Assembly (NCBI RefSeq): GCF_016415625.1
Contig: NZ_WBXP01000034.1
Location: 1 to 39,646, forward strand
Direction of reading: 5' to 3'
DNA length: 39,646 bases
Source: Shimwellia pseudoproteus
Lineage (GTDB): Bacteria; Pseudomonadota; Gammaproteobacteria; Enterobacterales; Enterobacteriaceae
The number at the start of each line of letters is the position of its first letter. Position 1 is the stretch's first letter. The translations under genes were made by a program, and so were the position numbers. Shown here piece by piece: positions 36,786-39,646 of the stretch. Below the pieces are notes generated by a model that was not told the DNA's origin, did no database searches, and worked only from the letters and a program-made list of their open reading frames with translations.

Positions 36786-38276
36786 TTAGCGGCGGGGGGT
36801 GAACCCCGGCACAAATCGCTGCACATCCACCGCCATAAACTGGCTGCGCACAAAGTTCGCTTTCAGGTGGTAAGGCACGGTACAGTCGAAAATCGTTTTG
36901 CAGGCAATGCCGTGATCGCGGATCGATGCGCTGAATGCCGGGTCTGAGGAAGGGTCCAGCGGATGGCAGCGCACTCCGGGAATAAATACCGTGCTGGCAT
37001 CCCCCTGGTAGCGGGTGGTCATCGCCCACATCACGTCATTCATATCGAACACATCGACATCGTCATCCACCAGCATCACGTGTTTGAGTTCAGAGAACGC
37101 CGCAAACGCCAGCAGCGCGGCCTGGCGCTGGCGGCCTTCATCTGCCGCGCTGCGTTTTTTCACCTGAATCACCGCCAGATACTTACCGGTGCCCGGTGAC
37201 GGGCAATGGACATTCTGCACAAATCCCGGCAGGGCGCGCTCTACCATTTGTAAGATACTCGCCTCGGTGGGGATCCCCGCCATATTGGTATGCTCATCGC
37301 TGGCGCCAATACAGGTTTGCAAAATGGGGTGGCGGCGGTGGGTTATCGCCTTCACCTTGATAACCGGCAATGCCGCCTGGGCGCTGCCGGTGTAACCCGG
37401 GAACTCCGGCATCGCTTTACCGGTATGGGTGTGCTGATCTTCCCGCACCCGATAATCAGGCAGTATTTCCCCTTCGATAACCACCTCGGCATTGGCGATG
37501 GCCCTGGCATTGACTGTCAGGCAATCGGTCAGCTCTACCGCCTGCTGGCGCAGGCTACCGGCAATGGATAATTCATCAAAACCCAGCGGGGTGGTCGGGG
37601 GCTCAAAACAGGCGCCGATTTCAATCGCCGGATCGACCCCAATACTCACGGAAATCGGCAGCGGTTTCCCGGCGGCCTCCGCTTTCTGGCGAAACACGTC
37701 CAGATGGCGCCCCGGCGCAAAATACATTGAGATCTCGTCCCGCCCCTGAACACACAGCCGGTGAATAGTGACGTCATGTTCGCCGGTTTCCGGGTCCGCC
37801 GCGTAGCACATGCCGAGGGTAAAATAGGGGCCGGCATCTTCCGGGGTATTGGTCGGCGCCGGAAGAATGCGCAGAATATCAAAATCCGGATCGGAGGCCA
37901 GATGCACCACTTCCTGACACACCGCCTGTTCCCGGGGGATCACGATGGGGGCTATCGGGGTCGCCACGGCTGCTTTTAGCATAAACGCCAGTTTTTCCGG
38001 GCGGGTGCCAAACATATAGGCCACCCGCTGGCGGGACGCCAGCAGACCAATCAGCACCCGCATATCGCGATAGCCTTTAATCTGATTAAAGATCATCGCC
38101 GGGCCAGTTTGGGTGGGCCGCATCACCGTGCCCCCGGCCCCGATATGGCGATATACCCCGGAGAGTTCCGCCAGCGGATCGACCGGTTCATCCGTATCAA
38201 TTAATTGGTCGTCATACTGGCTCAGTAGCGCCAGGGCAGATCGAAGATCCGTCACCTTGATGGGTTGGTCAGGCAT
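36786..38276 (-). CDS. UbiD-family hydroxybenzoate decarboxylase (AroY/LpdC type)
   Basis: The 496-residue protein belongs to the prenyl-FMN-dependent UbiD family. DPLAELSGVYRHIGAGGTVMRPTQ, APTNTPEDAGPYFTLG, CFEPPTTPLGFDELSIAG, REDQHTHTGKAMPEFPGY and DEHTNMAGIPTEASI follow Klebsiella/Enterobacter AroY (protocatechuate decarboxylase) and lactobacillus LpdC (gallate decarboxylase) closely, more than E. coli UbiD. The likely reaction is non-oxidative decarboxylation of protocatechuate to catechol or gallate to pyrogallol; which one cannot be told from sequence. Its cofactor must come from a UbiX-type enzyme, not encoded in the window. Start with AGAGGAG eight bases upstream; divergent from a LysR gene. 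Confidence 0.9.
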   Translation of the reverse strand: MPDQPIKVTDLRSALALLSQYDDQLIDTDEPVDPLAELSGVYRHIGAGGTVMRPTQTGPAMIFNQIKGYRDMRVLIGLLASRQRVAYMFGTRPEKLAFMLKAAVATPIAPIVIPREQAVCQEVVHLASDPDFDILRILPAPTNTPEDAGPYFTLGMCYAADPETGEHDVTIHRLCVQGRDEISMYFAPGRHLDVFRQKAEAAGKPLPISVSIGVDPAIEIGACFEPPTTPLGFDELSIAGSLRQQAVELTDCLTVNARAIANAEVVIEGEILPDYRVREDQHTHTGKAMPEFPGYTGSAQAALPVIKVKAITHRRHPILQTCIGASDEHTNMAGIPTEASILQMVERALPGFVQNVHCPSPGTGKYLAVIQVKKRSAADEGRQRQAALLAFAAFSELKHVMLVDDDVDVFDMNDVMWAMTTRYQGDASTVFIPGVRCHPLDPSSDPAFSASIRDHGIACKTIFDCTVPYHLKANFVRSQFMAVDVQRFVPGFTPRR

Positions 38277-38377
38277 ATCAGCACTCCTCTGAAGTTTCCG
38301 GCGGGGCCGACTGCCCTGCCTCTGTTTTCAGTGTCCTGCGCCGATTAATAATAATCCAATAATAATACCCGCCATTT

Positions 38378-38393
38378 TAATAAGCAGTTATTA
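38378..38393. promoter_or_regulatory. Palindrome in the decarboxylase-LysR divergent region
   Basis: TAATAA (38378-38383) and TTATTA (38388-38393) are perfect arms around GCAG, and the 16 bp include a T-N11-A LysR-type motif (38381-38393). It lies 26 bases before the lysR-type start, in the expected place for an operator controlling both genes. The region is AT-rich, so chance symmetry is possible. Confidence 0.5.
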
Positions 38394-38418
38394 TCAGAGC
38401 GACAAACAGGAGGGGACG

Positions 38419-39327
38419 ATGGATCACCGGCAATTACGTTCATTTGTGGTACTGGCAGAAGAGCTGCATTTTGGCCGGGCGGCCCTGCGGCTTAATATCG
38501 CCCAGCCCGCGCTGAGCCAGCAAATCAAAGCGCTGGAGCGGGATCTGCACATCCCGCTGTTCAGCCGGGATAAGCGTAATGTGTCCCTCACCTTTCAGGG
38601 GCAGCAACTGGTGGAGGAGGCCCGTCTGGCCCTCACCCAATACCAGGCGTTTATCACCCGCGCCAACAGCCTGCGCCAGGGCCACAGCGGGCAACTGACC
38701 CTGGGTTATGTGGGGTCATCAATACTTGACCCAGCCATGACGGCCCTGATTAATCAGTATCGCCACGACAAGCCGCATATCGAGGTGGCGATTGCGGAGC
38801 ACAATGTGCCGGATCAGCTGCGGCTGTTACTGAACTATCAACTGGATATTGCCATTCTGCGGGGGCCCGCCCCGCTCTATCCGGAGCTGGAATACCTCGA
38901 GTTGGCGGCCCATCCACTGGTGGCGGTGTTACCTCGCCAGCACCCGCTGGCGGGTGCGCCGCGGATCGCACTGGCCGCCCTGCGTGACGAACGCTTCCTG
39001 ATACAGCGGGATCCGCCGGGCATTGGCCTGGGCTGGTCAATTATCGATGCCTGTCGCCGGGCGGGGTTTACACCAAAGGATATGCATTTCACCCGGGATG
39101 TCTCCGCCGCGACCGGGCTGGTGGCCATGGGCATGGGGATAACCCTCGTCCCGGACACCCAGCGCGCCATCGCAATCCCCGAGGTCTGCTACTGCCCGCT
39201 GGATGATCCCCTTGCCACCACGACCCTGATCCTGAGCTGGCAGCGCCATATTAAAAACAATATCCTGCCGGATTTTATCCGCCAGGCCAGAGCCCGGGCG
39301 GCAGATAACGCAACCCCTGATAGGTAA
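38419..39327 (+). CDS. LysR-family regulator
   Basis: The 302-residue protein has an N-terminal helix-turn-helix (MDHRQLRSFVVLAEELHFGRAA, with LNIAQPALSQQIKALERDL as recognition region) and a LysR effector domain. Sequence type is that of CatR/BenM-like and other aromatic-catabolism regulators. Divergent orientation from the decarboxylase gene, with 142 bases between, makes it the probable activator of that gene in response to its hydroxybenzoate substrate; this is inference from context. AGGAGG is seven bases before the ATG. Confidence 0.92.
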   Translation: MDHRQLRSFVVLAEELHFGRAALRLNIAQPALSQQIKALERDLHIPLFSRDKRNVSLTFQGQQLVEEARLALTQYQAFITRANSLRQGHSGQLTLGYVGSSILDPAMTALINQYRHDKPHIEVAIAEHNVPDQLRLLLNYQLDIAILRGPAPLYPELEYLELAAHPLVAVLPRQHPLAGAPRIALAALRDERFLIQRDPPGIGLGWSIIDACRRAGFTPKDMHFTRDVSAATGLVAMGMGITLVPDTQRAIAIPEVCYCPLDDPLATTTLILSWQRHIKNNILPDFIRQARARAADNATPDR

Positions 39328-39511
39328 CAACGGGCAATATTATGCCCCGGTAAATTTTAGGTGAAGAATCCGGCATCTCATTATTTTTACTGAATAAATC
39401 CCCCGCCAGGCGTGCCCATGAAAATGCTGTTGCCATTAGTGCTTAACGCAGCTGAAGATATCCTTAGGCGCACAGAAATATACACAACACTATTTCACAT
39501 CAGGCAAAGTA
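39328..39511. other. Region between the LysR gene and the second IS5 copy
   Basis: A weak hairpin GGGCA/TGCCC (39332-39336, 39343-39347) directly after the LysR gene may act as its terminator. A short frame from ATG 39418 (MKMLLPLVLNAAEDILRR) runs across the IS boundary and lacks a ribosome-binding site; I see no homology and do not call it. Confidence 0.4.
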
Positions 39512-39515
39512 TTAG

Positions 39516-39646
39516 GGAAGGTGCGAACAAGTTCCTGATATGAGATTATCATATTCATCCGGAGCGCATCCCAGAGGGACATCATGAGCCATCAACTCAC
39601 CTTCGCCGATAGTGAATTCAGCACTAAGCGCCGTCAGACCCGAAAA
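39516..39646 (+). mobile_element. IS5-family element, left end (partial)
   Basis: The left terminal repeat GGAAGGTGCGAACAAG starts at 39516 and is preceded by TTAG (39512-39515), a YTAR target as used by IS5. The transposase gene starts 68 bases in. The orientation is the same as for the copy at position 1. TTAG differs from the CTAA beside the first copy, so the two are separate insertions (or products of rearrangement). Confidence 0.92.
39584..39646 (+). CDS. IS5-family transposase, N-terminal 21 residues
   Basis: The frame reads [20 protein letters not shown] and on past the window edge, which is the start of the IS5-type DDE transposase ([21 protein letters not shown] in IS5). AGAGGGA lies about six bases before the ATG. 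Only the first 21 codons are in the window. Confidence 0.95.
   Translation, partial: [21 protein letters not shown]

Noticed and set aside
39418..39543. Short open frame before the second IS5 copy
   Set aside because: It crosses the IS boundary, lacks a ribosome-binding site and has no recognisable similarity.

Overview
The window is a chromosomal segment of an enterobacterium. Gene order from stpA to mltB follows the Escherichia coli 60-minute region closely: stpA, alaE, ygaC, ygaM, nrdHIEF, proVWX, ygaY, (ygaH), mprA-emrAB, luxS, micA, gshA, yqaA, yqaB, three tRNA-Arg plus tRNA-Ser, csrA, alaS, recX, recA, pncC, mltB. Products match their E. coli counterparts almost residue for residue in length, while the DNA is GC-rich. 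I would place it in Enterobacteriaceae outside the E. coli/Salmonella core. The species cannot be fixed from this sequence alone.

Layout. Positions 1-95 are the right end of an IS5-type element and 39516-39646 are the left end of a second copy in the same orientation, so the window runs from one IS copy to another. The first copy interrupts a yahF-like gene. Next to it are yahD and yahB, which in E. coli lie elsewhere, then stpA, a yghW homologue with a striking 30-bp palindrome at its ribosome-binding site, alaE, ygaC and ygaM. A divergent pair follows: a MocR-type regulator and an AhpD-like protein. Then come nrdHIEF (with NrdR boxes, and nrdI frameshifted), proVWX (osmoregulated glycine betaine uptake), the MFS gene ygaY, a decayed ygaH with no recognisable ygaZ, and the mprA-emrAB multidrug efflux operon.

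The middle part holds luxS (AI-2 synthesis), the sigma-E-dependent sRNA micA, gshA (glutathione), yqaA, yqaB, the stable-RNA cluster with an 18-bp relic of a fourth tRNA-Arg, csrA, alaS with its probable autoregulatory operator, and recX-recA with a classic LexA box. pncC carries a one-base frameshift and is followed by mltB.

Beyond mltB, where E. coli has the srl genes, lies an accessory block. It is a five-gene, translationally coupled operon of a TauD/AtsK-like dioxygenase and a sulfonate-type ABC importer with two different permeases. Convergent to it is a UbiD-family decarboxylase of the AroY/LpdC (protocatechuate/gallate) type with a small unrecognised partner gene, and divergent from that a LysR regulator. 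By inference this block imports and desulfurises an organosulfur compound and separately decarboxylates a hydroxybenzoate.

The main points to check are the two single-G deletions (nrdI, pncC), the yghW palindrome, the two-permease organosulfur operon, the decarboxylase with its orphan small gene, and the repeat structure of the tRNA cluster. Most of the rest is conserved core genome.
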